Source: Gordonia sediminis
GTDB lineage: Bacteria > Actinomycetota > Actinomycetes > Mycobacteriales > Mycobacteriaceae
NCBI GenBank assembly: GCA_004193205.1
Contig: RZUM01000016.1
Location: 48,862 to 112,861 of the forward strand
Length of the DNA: 64,000 nucleotides
Reading direction: 5' to 3'
Shown: positions 32,747 to 42,151 of the stretch, piece after piece
Position numbering within the stretch: position 1 is the first letter of the stretch
Layout of the letters: every line of letters starts with the position of its first letter
The notes under the pieces: model-generated
Database searches by the model: none
Seen by the model: only the letters and a program-made list of their open reading frames with translations
Told to the model about the DNA's origin: nothing
Position numbers and translations under genes: made by a program

Positions 32747-35100
32747 GCCCGTCGCCTCCCGTCTTCTACGACAAGTCCGGCAAGCGGCTGCGCCGGGTGA
32801 TCGTCACCGTGATAGCCCTTGTCGGCGTCGTCGCCGCAGTCACCGCCTGGAGCATTCCGGCGGCGCTGTCCCCGACTCTGACGGCCAACTCGACAGCGGA
32901 GTTCGCGCGACAGACTCTCGCCGGAGCCGGGGATACCCCTGGTATCGGCGACTGGAAGAATGGGGTCTTCACCCGGCTGTTGCGGGTGGAGCGAACCAAG
33001 GACAACGCGGTGCTGCTGTACGACGCCGCCACCGGAGAATACGTCCGGGATGGTCTGAACTCCGAGGACGAGACCATCGGCAACCACAAGTTCGTGGTCG
33101 ACCATTCCGTCACCCCGCCCGACCACACGCTGATGCTGACGTTCGATGACGGACCGGACCCGACCTGGACACCCCAGGTGTTGGACATCCTCGCCCAGAA
33201 TCACATCCCGGCCACCTTCTTCGTGGTCGGCAAGAACGTTGCCATGCACCCCGAACTACTGAAGCGGATTGTCCGCGAGGGGCACATGGTGGGCAACCAC
33301 ACGGTCTCGCACATCGACTTCGGCTCACTACCGAGCTGGCGCGACCGGGCCGAGATTGTCTCGAACGACCGCCTGATACGAGCGACCGCCGGGTACGCCA
33401 CGCCGCTGTTCCGCATCCCGACCGGCGACCCCGACAACCATCCCATCGCGCAGCTGGAGAGCCAGAAGCTGGGCTACCTTCAGGTGAACTTCGACATGGA
33501 CACCAATGACTGGCGATACGACGCTCAGCACCAGCCCGTTCCGGTGCCCGAGCTCGACGGCAAGGGGCACGTCGTCCTCATGCACGATGCCGGTGGTGAT
33601 CGCAGCGGTTCTCTGGTTGCGCTCAAGAAGCTGATCGCCCAGGCCAAGGCGCAGGGCTACACCTTCACCACGCTCGCTCCGATACTGCCGAAACAGTATG
33701 TGCCCCAGCATGTCTCACCGGGTTTCGCCGACTACGCGACCGAGTTCGCCGGATGGCTGGTCATGCTGATGCCGGGCATCCTGCTGTCGGTGCTGTTCTG
33801 GGTGGGTACCGGCTCGTTGGTGGTCATGTCCTTGGTCTACCTGCTGCTGGCCCTGGTCAACGTGTGGCGGGTGCGGCGGCGCAAGTGGGAGCCCATCGCG
33901 GGCGATGAGATGCCATTCGTCACGGTCGTGCTCGCGGCCTACAACGAGGAGCGGGTCATCCGGCGCACGCTCGACGCGCTCCGGGCCAGTGACTATCCCG
34001 AGGGGCGGATGGAGGTGGTCACGGTCAACGACGGCTCCTCCGACTCCACCGGGGTGCTGCTGGACGACTACGAGTGGTCTGCCATGCGGGTGGTGCATCA
34101 GGCCAACAGCGGCAAGTCCTCGGCGCTGAACAACGGCATCAACCAGGCGGACCCGCGCTCGACGGTCATCATCACGATGGACGCAGACACCCTGTTCCGG
34201 CGCGATACCGTCCGGAACCTGGCGCGCCACTTCGTGAACAACGACAAGGTTGGTGCGGTAGCCGGGCACGTCAAGGTGGGCAATCGGCGCAACCTGATCA
34301 CCGCCTGGCAGAGCCTCGAGTACCTGTCCGGCATCTGCGTCACCCGCATGGCCGAGATGACGATGGGCGCGATCAGCATCGTGCCGGGAGCCTGCTCGGC
34401 GTGGCGTCGGACGGCACTGGAGCGAGTCGGCGGGTTCCGCGATGACACGCTGGCCGAAGACGCCGATGCCACGCTGATGTTGCAGTCACTCGGCTATACC
34501 GTGCTCAACGAGAACGATGCCGTCTGCGACACCGAGGCACCGGAGACCGTCCGCGCCCTCGCCAGGCAGCGCAAGCGGTGGACGTTCGGCAACATCCAGT
34601 CGCTGTGGAAGCATCGCCGGATGATGTTCCGCCCCAAGCACGGTCTGTTGGGCATGGTCACGTTGCCCTACGCCGCGCTGTCACTGATCTTCCCGCTGCT
34701 GTTCCTCCCGATCACCGTGGTGGTGGCGGCAGTGATGCTGGCGAATGGCGATTGGAAGGGGATCGCGCTGTTCTCTGCGATGGTGCTGGTGGTGCATATG
34801 CTCATCTCCGTCGTCGCCGTGGTGGTGGCGCGTGAACGGTGGTGGCACCTGGCCGTGGTGCCGGTCTACCGGCTGATCTACGAGCCGCTGCGGGCGTACC
34901 TGCTCTATGCGTCGCTGTACCGGGTCATCAAGGGCACCGCCGTGGCGTGGGACAAGCTGGAGCGGCACAACAGCGTCGTCGCTCACTCCGAGGGAGGCGC
35001 CCGTGCGTCCTATCCCGATGACGATGGTGATACTGCTGAAAATCGTCGTATGCGGGGAGGCGGCGTCCTCTCCGCAGTCGGCGGCGGAGTGGCCGGCTGA
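32743..35100 (+). CDS. Bifunctional polysaccharide deacetylase / GT2 polysaccharide synthase
   Basis: A 785-residue fusion. After an N-terminal helix (about 19-37) comes an outer NodB-type deacetylase (about 125-315) with TFDDGPD (133-139), HTVSH (186-190), DMDTNDW (251-257) and LMHD (279-282); the usual RPPYG motif is changed to RIPTG (224-228). Two helices (about 337-375) lead to a cytoplasmic processive family-2 glycosyltransferase with DAD (480-482), EDAD (572-575) and QRKRW (609-613), then C-terminal helices (about 634-697). One chain could therefore polymerise a GlcNAc-like polymer and deacetylate it outside, as PgaC plus PgaB do separately. The polymer is not known. GTG start at 32743 overlaps the small gene. 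Confidence 0.88.
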   Translation: MSPSPPVFYDKSGKRLRRVIVTVIALVGVVAAVTAWSIPAALSPTLTANSTAEFARQTLAGAGDTPGIGDWKNGVFTRLLRVERTKDNAVLLYDAATGEYVRDGLNSEDETIGNHKFVVDHSVTPPDHTLMLTFDDGPDPTWTPQVLDILAQNHIPATFFVVGKNVAMHPELLKRIVREGHMVGNHTVSHIDFGSLPSWRDRAEIVSNDRLIRATAGYATPLFRIPTGDPDNHPIAQLESQKLGYLQVNFDMDTNDWRYDAQHQPVPVPELDGKGHVVLMHDAGGDRSGSLVALKKLIAQAKAQGYTFTTLAPILPKQYVPQHVSPGFADYATEFAGWLVMLMPGILLSVLFWVGTGSLVVMSLVYLLLALVNVWRVRRRKWEPIAGDEMPFVTVVLAAYNEERVIRRTLDALRASDYPEGRMEVVTVNDGSSDSTGVLLDDYEWSAMRVVHQANSGKSSALNNGINQADPRSTVIITMDADTLFRRDTVRNLARHFVNNDKVGAVAGHVKVGNRRNLITAWQSLEYLSGICVTRMAEMTMGAISIVPGACSAWRRTALERVGGFRDDTLAEDADATLMLQSLGYTVLNENDAVCDTEAPETVRALARQRKRWTFGNIQSLWKHRRMMFRPKHGLLGMVTLPYAALSLIFPLLFLPITVVVAAVMLANGDWKGIALFSAMVLVVHMLISVVAVVVARERWWHLAVVPVYRLIYEPLRAYLLYASLYRVIKGTAVAWDKLERHNSVVAHSEGGARASYPDDDGDTAENRRMRGGGVLSAVGGGVAG

Positions 35101-35216
35101 GTTCGACCGCAGCTTCCGAGCCAGTCGTCCTTCAACACCTTTGAGGACCTCGCCGGGAACGTCCGGGCCATCACCCGGCCGAGCGCAACATCTTCATGCT
35201 GAGGATATCTTGCGCT

Positions 35217-35936
35217 TCAGCAGGACAGATTCCCACCGGGCGTGACCCCCAGCAACGCGGTCATCCGGCGGTAGGATTCGACTCGGCTCCGCACTTGGGC
35301 GGGGTTCCCGCCGTCACATTCGAGCTTGCCGTTGAACGCGCGGATGGTCTCGCCGAACCCGCGATCGGTCACCATCGCCTCATGAGGCGTGACGGAGGCA
35401 GCCGCGGCCTGGGTGTTCCAGAACCAGAGGCTGGTCTTCCACGCGACGGTGGCATCTCGTTGCACTCTGCCGGGGTCGGACAAGAGGTCGACCCCGATGG
35501 CCTTCCCTGCGCCGAGATAGTTGTAGTTCCAACTCAGTTGAACGGGTCCGCGCCCGAAGTAGGCAGCCTTTCCGGCCGGGCAGCCATACGGCTTACTCGA
35601 ATCGCAGTAGTTCGCGTAGTTGGCGGTGTTCTTCTCGACGATCAGGGTCAGCCCAGATGTCTCGTGGTCGATGTTGGCGAGGAACGCGGCGGCCTCACGA
35701 CGGCGGGTGGTGATGTCGCCGGTCGTGGTGAAGGCCGGGTATGCGCTCAGCGCCGCGACCAGATCGTCGTACGTGTAGAAGGGATTTCGGTCCGGAAATG
35801 CGCGGTCGAACTCTTCGCGGCTCACCACGAACGACGACGTCGTGGATCCAGCCGGCCCCACGAACTCGGACTGGGACCCGCAGCCCGTGGCGATCAATAC
35901 GATGACCAACGACACCATCAGGCGACGAGGAAGCAA
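35217..35936 (-). CDS. GH19 chitinase-like lipoprotein
   Basis: About 239 residues. An N-terminal lipoprotein signal ends in the lipobox IATGC. The GH19 (class I chitinase) fold follows: the opening FDRAFPDRNPFYTYDDLVAA, the catalytic region FLANIDHETSG with its His-Glu pair, and GRGPVQLSWNYNYL. Such enzymes cut chitin or related beta-1,4 GlcNAc polymers, possibly peptidoglycan. The TTG at 35936 is chosen because it brings two arginines before the hydrophobic segment; ATG 35918 and a frame open to 36077 are alternatives. It is convergent with the exopolysaccharide synthase gene, 116 bp away, with nothing seen between. It may act on the same polymer, which is inference. Confidence 0.82.
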   Translation of the reverse strand: MLPRRLMVSLVIVLIATGCGSQSEFVGPAGSTTSSFVVSREEFDRAFPDRNPFYTYDDLVAALSAYPAFTTTGDITTRRREAAAFLANIDHETSGLTLIVEKNTANYANYCDSSKPYGCPAGKAAYFGRGPVQLSWNYNYLGAGKAIGVDLLSDPGRVQRDATVAWKTSLWFWNTQAAAASVTPHEAMVTDRGFGETIRAFNGKLECDGGNPAQVRSRVESYRRMTALLGVTPGGNLSC

Positions 35937-36178
35937 GGATAATCGCCCGCGAACGTGCTCGGCCCGGCTCGCGTGGCGGCCGGTTTCGGTGGCTGTCCGG
36001 CAGCGCCAATGGCGAAGACCGTGCTGCGGCGTTCGAGTTCGTGTCACGCGACTATGGTGCCTTTGATCACGCGACAACCGGACGCGTACAGCAGGTACCC
36101 CCGAATCGGCTCATAGATCAGACGGTACCTTGTGACCACCAGCCGGTTCCATGGCCGACCACCTCGAGCAGGATCCGG

Positions 36179-37009
36179 CTACCGCTCCAGCGCGCCGCGG
36201 GGTCCGCCGAGTTCACGGTCGGGCCCGAGCTTCGCGCGGCGCCCGGCGCGGTCGCCGGCCTGTCGCGCCGCCTCCGAATACCCGGCCGATGCGCTCGACG
36301 CCCGCCAGGTGCCCCGCGCCCGCGACTCCGACCTGTAGTAGTCGGAGACCTCGATCTCCTTGTTCCGCAATGCCAATGCCGTCGACGACGGCTCGTGGCG
36401 GCCCTCGGGATCGGCGCCCAGCGCCTCGGCGCGCGCCTGCTCGCGGGCCTCGCTGAGCCGTTTGCCGATGCGTTCGGCGAACGCGGACTGGAAGTTCAGG
36501 CGTGCGGTGATCGGCGACAGCGGCTTGGTCTCGATGACGCGTCGGGCCCGAAACCCCGTCCCGCGGGTGACCACGCGGGAGAACTCCTCGGTCTTGTATG
36601 CCCCCGAGCGCAGGTAGGCGTCGCTCGCCGCGACCATCTGCACCACCAGCGAGGTGTACAGCGCCTCGCAGGCGTCGATATCCGATTCGAATCCGTAGGC
36701 CAGCACGTACGTCGAGTTGCCGGCGACGTCCACGGTGACGTCGTTGGCCCGGGCGATCGCGGCGAACAGCTGGACGTAGGTCTTGAGTCCGCGCTTGCCG
36801 GCCTCGCCGATGGCGATCTGCCTCGACAGCGGAGTGGTGCGCTGTTTGGCGGCCGGATCGTGGTCGCGGGCGACGGCGAGATCGATGGAGGCAGCGGTCG
36901 CCAGCCGCTGGGCGGCCTGCATGAACGTCTCGGCCTCGTGCGGATTGTCGGTCCCCTCGGCCTGACGCAGCAGTGCCGAGATCCGGGTGAGCAGCTTGTC
37001 GTCGCGCAT
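36179..37009 (-). CDS. DUF2786 domain protein
   Basis: A 276-residue soluble protein. The N-terminal DUF2786 region (about 1-45) reads LLTRISALLRQAEGTDNPHEAETFM, followed by a mixed domain (about 70-200) and an Arg/Ala-rich, probably disordered tail. DUF2786 proteins occur widely in actinobacteria and phages; function is unknown. The ATG at 37009 matches the family start; a frame to 37045 has no support. Confidence 0.78.
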   Translation of the reverse strand: MRDDKLLTRISALLRQAEGTDNPHEAETFMQAAQRLATAASIDLAVARDHDPAAKQRTTPLSRQIAIGEAGKRGLKTYVQLFAAIARANDVTVDVAGNSTYVLAYGFESDIDACEALYTSLVVQMVAASDAYLRSGAYKTEEFSRVVTRGTGFRARRVIETKPLSPITARLNFQSAFAERIGKRLSEAREQARAEALGADPEGRHEPSSTALALRNKEIEVSDYYRSESRARGTWRASSASAGYSEAARQAGDRAGRRAKLGPDRELGGPRGALER

Positions 37010-37087
37010 GTTTATCAGACTATTCGGCGGCCGGATCGGTTCCACCCGGACGGAGATCCACCGAAATCAGTGCCTTCTCGACGTCGA

Positions 37088-37546
37088 TCACGATTCGTCC
37101 GGCGCCCAGCGCGCGATGTCGGCATCGGTCACCTCACGCTCGTCGGTGCGTTCCGTCATCCGGATGTTGTTGCCGAACGGGTCGGTGAAGGCGCAGTCGA
37201 TCCCGTACGGCTGCACCTGCGGGTCCTGTGTGAACACCACACCCTTCGCCACCAGGTCGGCGTGGGTGGCGCGGCAGTCGTCGGTGGACAGGATGGTCGT
37301 GCCGAGCGCGCCATGCGCGAGCAGATCACGGACCTGCGCAGCGATCTCGTCGGACAGCGCGGGCGGCCCCGGTACCGCGAGCAGGATCTCACGGTCGGGC
37401 TGCTCCGGCGGCGCAATGGTCAGCCACCGCATGAAACCCATGTCGACGTCGGCGCTCACCGTGAAGCCGAGTTTGCCGACGTAGAAGTCGAGCGCGGCGT
37501 CCTGATCGGGAACGTAGATCGAGTGGATGCTGATGCCGTTGATCAT
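37088..37546 (-). CDS. VOC/glyoxalase-fold protein
   Basis: A 152-residue protein of the vicinal oxygen chelate superfamily: SIHSIYVPDQDAALDFYVGKLGF at the N-terminus and FTDPFGNNIRM near the C-terminus are the two paired beta-alpha-beta modules. Candidate metal ligands are the first His and a late Glu/Asp. Members include glyoxalases, resistance proteins and dioxygenases, so the substrate is not predictable. The ATG at 37546 has GTGGG upstream. Confidence 0.85.
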   Translation of the reverse strand: MINGISIHSIYVPDQDAALDFYVGKLGFTVSADVDMGFMRWLTIAPPEQPDREILLAVPGPPALSDEIAAQVRDLLAHGALGTTILSTDDCRATHADLVAKGVVFTQDPQVQPYGIDCAFTDPFGNNIRMTERTDEREVTDADIARWAPDES

Positions 37547-37589
37547 CCCACGACGATACGTCTCCACACCGACGCCCGGCAGCGCCGGA

Positions 37590-37865
37590 TCAGGCCTTCT
37601 CGCAGGCGATCCCGTCCTTGTCACGATCACTCTTGGTGTTCGCGTTGTAGAGGTCGTCGTCGACGTAGAAGTTCGTGACCGGCGTCCCCGACGTCGAATC
37701 CACCGCACCGGCCTTTCCCACGCCGTGCGGGTAGTCGGCCCGCAGCGCCGTGCAGTTGCGGTATTCCGTCGCGGCATTGGCCGGCGCGGCGAACACCACC
37801 AAGGGCACCGCGGCCATCGTCACCGCTGCCAACATCCCGACCATCGATTTACGCGAGCAAACCAC
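37590..37865 (-). CDS. Secreted excalibur calcium-binding protein
   Basis: A 91-residue secreted protein. The signal peptide (MVCSRKS... hydrophobic ...APANA) ends near residue 31. The rest is an excalibur domain with YRNCTALRADYPHGV and the calcium-loop DRDKDGIACEKA; its two cysteines likely form a disulphide. The GTG at 37865 follows AAAGG. It lies 43 bp downstream of the VOC gene's coordinates on the same strand but is transcribed before nothing obvious, so it is likely monocistronic. Confidence 0.88.
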   Translation of the reverse strand: MVCSRKSMVGMLAAVTMAAVPLVVFAAPANAATEYRNCTALRADYPHGVGKAGAVDSTSGTPVTNFYVDDDLYNANTKSDRDKDGIACEKA

Positions 37866-37921
37866 GACCCAGCCTTTCGCACATTCTTCGTCGAACGTCG
37901 AAAATCTAGCACGACGCCGAA

Positions 37922-38875
37922 TCAGAGGCCGAACTGCTCCTGCATCTTCCGCAGCGTTTCCGCAGACGTCATGAGCCCGGCGTGCTCCTCCCCCGACATC
38001 GGTACATGCAGGCGGGACCCGGCACCGCTGCGGGTGACGAGAGTCGGCAGCGACAGGCAGACATCGTCGAGTCCCTCGTAGCCCTTGGCCACCGTGGACA
38101 CGGGCAGCACGCGGTGTTCGTTGTTGAGGACCGCCTCGACGATACGTGTCGCGGCCAGGCCGATCGCATAGTTCGTCGCGCCCTTACCCTCGATGATCTT
38201 GTAGGCGGCGTGCACGACCTCGTCGTGGATCTTCGCGCGGGCCGCGGCGCCGATGGGTTCACCCCCGGCCAGCGGCCGCCAGTCCAGCAGCGGGACACCG
38301 CCGATGCTCGCCGAACTCCACAGCGGGATCTCGCTGTCGCCGTGTTCGCCGACGATGTAGGCGTGCACGTTCTGCACGGCGACGCCGCAGTGCTGTGCGA
38401 TCAGGAACCGCAGCCGCGACGAGTCGAGCACCGTACCCGACCCGAACACCTGGTTGTTGGGCAGACCGCTGAACTTCAGCGCCGCGTAGGTGACGATGTC
38501 GACCGGATTGGTGACCATGATGTAGACGGCGTTGGGTGCCACCTCGAGCACACCCGGCAGGATCTTCTTCGTCAAACTGATTGTGGCCTCGGCCAATTCG
38601 AGGCGCGACTGTCCCGGTTTCTGCTTCGCGCCCGCGGTGAACACCACCACGTCGGCGTCGGCGCAGACCGACACGTCGTCGCCGCCGATGATGTCGGCAC
38701 GCGGCACGAACTCCAGGCCGTGCGACATGTCGAGGACCTCGGCGGTCACCTTCGCCGTGTTGATGTCCATCAACGCGATGGTGCGTGCCACACCGCGGAT
38801 CAGGGACGAGTAGGCGATCGCCGTACCCACCGCCCCCGCGCCGATGATTGCCACCTTGGTTGGTCGAGCCTCCAT
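37922..38875 (-). CDS. ldh: L-lactate dehydrogenase
   Basis: A 317-residue NAD-dependent lactate dehydrogenase. NAD-fold motif GAGAVG is at 12-17; the substrate loop KQKPGQSR (84-91), Arg154 in DSSR and the catalytic His178 in GEHGDSE (176-182) identify lactate rather than malate dehydrogenase. It interconverts pyruvate and lactate. ATG 38875 has AGGCGG upstream; a GTG one codon earlier is possible. Confidence 0.95.
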   Translation of the reverse strand: MEARPTKVAIIGAGAVGTAIAYSSLIRGVARTIALMDINTAKVTAEVLDMSHGLEFVPRADIIGGDDVSVCADADVVVFTAGAKQKPGQSRLELAEATISLTKKILPGVLEVAPNAVYIMVTNPVDIVTYAALKFSGLPNNQVFGSGTVLDSSRLRFLIAQHCGVAVQNVHAYIVGEHGDSEIPLWSSASIGGVPLLDWRPLAGGEPIGAAARAKIHDEVVHAAYKIIEGKGATNYAIGLAATRIVEAVLNNEHRVLPVSTVAKGYEGLDDVCLSLPTLVTRSGAGSRLHVPMSGEEHAGLMTSAETLRKMQEQFGL

Positions 38876-39010
38876 CACTTCACCGCCTGTGGTTGGTGGG
38901 TCCGCTTGTCTACCGCTGATCGTGATTATTCACGGCGCGCGGACTCCGTGCAGCCGGTCCGGGGAACGTGTGGCAGGACGGTGGGTGAGCGTTCGATGGC
39001 GAAACGACAA

Positions 39011-39044
39011 AGTCCCCGACCACACACGACGGTGGCCGGGGACT
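39011..39044 (-). terminator. Terminator after rplA
   Basis: A hairpin with arms AGTCCCCG-A-CCAC (39011-39023) and GTGG-C-CGGGGACT (39032-39044), one mismatch, 14 bp beyond the rplA stop. On the minus strand it is followed by TTTGTCGTTT, giving a moderate intrinsic terminator for rplK-rplA. Confidence 0.7.
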
Positions 39045-39057
39045 TCGAGGTTCGCGA

Positions 39058-39774
39058 TCAGTCGGTCGCGGCCTCCGCGAAGTTGCGGGTGACCTGCGGG
39101 TCGACCGGGATGCCCGGGCCCGTGGTGGTCGTGACGGTCACCTTCTTGATGTAGCGACCCTTCGCCGCGGACGGCTTGGCGCGCATGATCTCGTCGAAGG
39201 CGGCGCCGTAGTTCTCCGCCAGCTTGGTGGCGTCGAACGATGCCTTGCCGATGACGAAGTGCAGGTTGGCGGCCTTGTCGACGCGGAAGTTGATCTTGCC
39301 GCCCTTGATGTCGCTGATGGCCTTGGTGACATCCGGGGTCACGGTGCCGGTCTTCGGGTTCGGCATGAGGCCACGCGGGCCGAGCACACGCGCGATACGA
39401 CCGACCTTGGCCATCTGGTCCGGGGTGGCGATCGCGGCGTCGAACTCGAGCCAGCCGCCCTGGATCTTCTCGATCAGGTCCTCGGCGCCGACCTCGTCGG
39501 CGCCCGCGGCGACGGCCTCGGCGGCCTTGTCGCCGACGGCGAACACGATCACGCGGGCGGTCTTACCCGTGCCGTGCGGCAGGTTGACGGTGCCTCGAAC
39601 CATCTGGTCTGCCTTACGGGGGTCGACGCCCAGCCGGATCGCGACCTCGACAGTCGCGTCGGTGTTCTTCGACGACGTTTCCTTGGCCAGCTCAGCAGCC
39701 TCCAGCGGGCTGTAGAGCTTGGACTTGTCGACCTTCTCGGCCGCGGCGGCGTATGCCTTGCTCTTCTTGCTCAT
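39058..39774 (-). CDS. rplA: 50S ribosomal protein L1
   Basis: A 238-residue L1 protein of the ribosomal L1 stalk, which helps release deacylated tRNA and in many bacteria represses its own operon. Conserved segments include [31 protein letters not shown] and GKASFD. The ATG at 39774 starts MSKKSKAYA. It is separated from rplK by 244 bp containing repeat elements, wider than in most relatives. Confidence 0.98.
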   Translation of the reverse strand: MSKKSKAYAAAAEKVDKSKLYSPLEAAELAKETSSKNTDATVEVAIRLGVDPRKADQMVRGTVNLPHGTGKTARVIVFAVGDKAAEAVAAGADEVGAEDLIEKIQGGWLEFDAAIATPDQMAKVGRIARVLGPRGLMPNPKTGTVTPDVTKAISDIKGGKINFRVDKAANLHFVIGKASFDATKLAENYGAAFDEIMRAKPSAAKGRYIKKVTVTTTTGPGIPVDPQVTRNFAEAATD

Positions 39775-39850
39775 ATGCTCTGTTCTTTCTCCGTGTATGT
39801 CTTCGGGTTAGTGGTTAGTGGGCCGAGCCGGCCCTCCCACGGGCTATCTG

Positions 39851-39986
39851 CTGATCGTGTAGCTGCGAGCCGCTAGGCGAGCAGCGTTTCGAGATCACTG
39901 CCTCGAATTCCCCGCTGATCGAGTCACGACCATTCCGCTGATCGAGTAGCTGCGAGCCGCTAGGCGAGCAGCGTATCGAGATCACT
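39851..39986. repeat. REP-like family 1, two copies between rplK and rplA
   Basis: Two 49-bp copies (39851-39899 and 39938-39986) with few mismatches: CTGATCGAGTAGCTGCGAGC, then CGCTAGGCGAGCAGCGT and ATCGAGATCACT. A partial copy (CCGCTGATCGAGT) sits between them. Related elements occur at 48785-48835 and 63197-63392. Confidence 0.85.
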
Positions 39987-40018
39987 CCCGGCGACCCCGA
40001 CCAGCCAGATCGACGAGA

Positions 40019-40453
40019 TCAGCCCTCGACGGTGATCCCCATCGACCGAGCGGTACCGGCGATGATCTTCGCGGCCTGGTCGATGTCGGTGGCGTTGAGG
40101 TCCTCGGCCTTGGTCTTGGCGATCTCACGGACCTGGTCCATCGAGACCTTGCCGACCTTCTTGACGTGCGGCTCGCCGGAGCCCTTCTGCAGGCCGGCGG
40201 CCTTGAGGAGGAGCTTCGCAGCCGGCGGGGTCTTCAACTTGAAGTCGAAGGAGCGATCTTCGTACACGAAGATCTCGACCGGGATGACGTTGCCACGCTG
40301 CGACTCGGTCGCCGCGTTGTACGCCTTGCAGAACTCCATGATGTTCACGCCGTGCTGACCAAGCGCCGGACCCACGGGCGGTGCCGGGTTGGCCGCACCT
40401 GCCTGGATCTGGAGCTTGATGATGCCGGCGAGCTTCTTCTTCTTGGGAGGCAT
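40019..40453 (-). CDS. rplK: 50S ribosomal protein L11
   Basis: A 144-residue L11, part of the GTPase-associated centre and the target region for thiopeptides. The conserved N-terminus ([24 protein letters not shown]) and C-terminal [12 protein letters not shown] are intact. The ATG at 40453 starts [10 protein letters not shown]. It lies 123 bp downstream of nusG, and the gap holds a REP-like element. Confidence 0.98.
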
Positions 40454-40516
40454 CCTTGTTCCTTGTTTGTTTCTTGCAAATTCACGCCCGCTGGAGACGT
40501 GAAAGTCTTTCGTTCT

Positions 40517-40563
40517 GGCCCTTCGTGACGCTCGCTCGTTTTCGCGGGCTCCTCAGGGACCAG
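40517..40563. repeat. REP-like family 2 element between nusG and rplK
   Basis: Contains GGCCCTTCGTGACGCTCGC and GCTCCTCAGGGACCA, the same two blocks found at 54773-54812. It lies in the leader between nusG and rplK. Confidence 0.75.
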
Positions 40564-40576
40564 TTGTGGTTCCGCG

Positions 40577-41518
40577 CTAGATCTTCTCGACCTGGTTGAA
40601 CCCGAGCTCCACAGGCGTCTCGCGACCGAAGATCGACACGAGCACCTTGACCTTGCGCTGTTCGGCGTTGACCTCGCTGATCGACGCGGGCAGCGTCGCG
40701 AACGGGCCGTCCATGACGGTGACCGACTCGCCGACCTCGAAGTCCACCTCGATGACCGAAGTGACCGCGGCGGCAGCCGCCTCGACACCCTCGGCGCCGG
40801 CCTTCGCGGCGGCGGGCTTCTTCGGTTCCACGCGCGGCGCGAGGAACTTCATCACCTCGTCGAGCGACAGCGGCGACGGATGCGACGTCAGACCGACGAA
40901 TCCGGTGACACCCGGGGTGTTGCGCACCGCGCCCCACGACTCGTCGTTGAGGTCCATGCGCACGAGGATGTAGCCCGGCAGCACCTTGCGGTTGACCTTC
41001 TTGGGCTGACCGTTCTTGATCTCGGTGACCTCTTCGGTCGGCACTTCGACCTGGAAGATGTAGTCGCCGACGTCGAGGTTCTGGACTCGGGTCTCGAGGT
41101 TGGCCTTCACCTTGTTCTCGTACCCGGCGTAGCTGTGGATGACGTACCACTCACCCGGCGCGCGACGCAGCTGCTTGCGCAGCGCCTCGACGGGGTCGGT
41201 CTCCTCCTCGACGACTTCGGCTTCCTCGACAGCGGTGTCCTCGACGTCGTTGGTTTCGTCGGCGACGTCCTCGTCCTCATCAGCCTCAGCGAGGTCCTCG
41301 TCCTCGCCGGCCTCAGCGAGGTCCTCGTCCTCGCCGGCCTCAGCGAGGTCCTCGTCCTCGTCGGCCTCGACGGCGGCCTCGCCACCGTCAACGGCAGCGG
41401 CATCATCCTCGGCAGCCTCGATCTGTGCCTCAACACCGAGATCGTCGGTCTCGTCGACAGCATCCATCACCGACGTGTCCACGTCGGTCAATTCGATCTC
41501 GTTCTCCGGGGTGCTCAC
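40577..41518 (-). CDS. nusG: Transcription elongation/antitermination factor NusG with acidic repeats
   Basis: A 313-residue NusG, which binds RNA polymerase and couples it to Rho or the ribosome. The NGN domain starts at about residue 120 ([20 protein letters not shown]) and the KOW domain ends the protein ([19 protein letters not shown]). Before them is an acidic extension of about 115 residues with three 9-residue repeats of the form E-D-E-D-L-A-E-A-G, encoded by a 27-bp tandem repeat at about 41275-41365. The extension is longer and more repetitive than I know for mycobacterial NusG. It follows secE by 71 bp. Confidence 0.96.
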   Translation of the reverse strand: MSTPENEIELTDVDTSVMDAVDETDDLGVEAQIEAAEDDAAAVDGGEAAVEADEDEDLAEAGEDEDLAEAGEDEDLAEADEDEDVADETNDVEDTAVEEAEVVEEETDPVEALRKQLRRAPGEWYVIHSYAGYENKVKANLETRVQNLDVGDYIFQVEVPTEEVTEIKNGQPKKVNRKVLPGYILVRMDLNDESWGAVRNTPGVTGFVGLTSHPSPLSLDEVMKFLAPRVEPKKPAAAKAGAEGVEAAAAAVTSVIEVDFEVGESVTVMDGPFATLPASISEVNAEQRKVKVLVSIFGRETPVELGFNQVEKI

Positions 41519-41589
41519 TGCAGCCCACGCTCCTCTTTCGGTTTCGGTCCGACCGTGCTGGCCTCACCCTCGCCCGCTGAACGGCCTTG

Positions 41590-42039
41590 TCAGCCGAAGA
41601 CCAACAGGACGAGCTTGGCGAAGCCCAGGTCGATACCGGAGATGAAGGCCGTCATCACGATGACGAAGATCAGCACGACGATCGTGTACGTGACCATTTC
41701 CGACCGGGTCGGCCAGATGACCTTCTTCAGTTCTGCGACCACCTGCTTCAGGAACAGCCAGATCCGAACCAACGGATTACGGCTCTCCGACGCAGGCTTC
41801 TTCTTGCGTTCCTTGACCGCGACCGCGGATCCGCCTTCGGAATCCGAGTCGCTGTCGGTGGCCGGGGCAGACGTGGACGAACGGCGGCCTCGCGCCGAGC
41901 GCTTGCCCGACGGACGGGCTTCGGCCGACTCCTCGTCGGAGCTCGTGGCGTCCTCGCGACCTTCGAGCTCCTCCGCGGATTCCGTGGAGATGTCCTCCGC
42001 GGCGTCCTTGTCGCGGGCGGCTCGATCTCGCTTGCTCAC
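41590..42039 (-). CDS. secE: Preprotein translocase subunit SecE
   Basis: A 149-residue SecE of the SecYEG channel. The conserved part is C-terminal (about 88-149): NPLVRIWLFLKQVVAELKKV, WPTRSEM and one membrane helix (YTIVVLIFVIVMTAFISGI). The first ~85 residues are a charged, Ser/Glu-rich extension common in actinobacteria. The GTG at 42039 follows AGAGGAA. tRNA-Trp is 39 bp upstream on the same strand. Confidence 0.95.
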   Translation of the reverse strand: MSKRDRAARDKDAAEDISTESAEELEGREDATSSDEESAEARPSGKRSARGRRSSTSAPATDSDSDSEGGSAVAVKERKKKPASESRNPLVRIWLFLKQVVAELKKVIWPTRSEMVTYTIVVLIFVIVMTAFISGIDLGFAKLVLLVFG

Positions 42040-42078
42040 CTTCGAGGTTCCTCTCGTCTACGTATGCCCTCAGCGGGG

Positions 42079-42151
<73 letters not shown>

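Noticed and set aside
37982-39154. A 390-codon plus-strand frame over ldh.
   Set aside because: Antisense to a lactate dehydrogenase with complete catalytic motifs.
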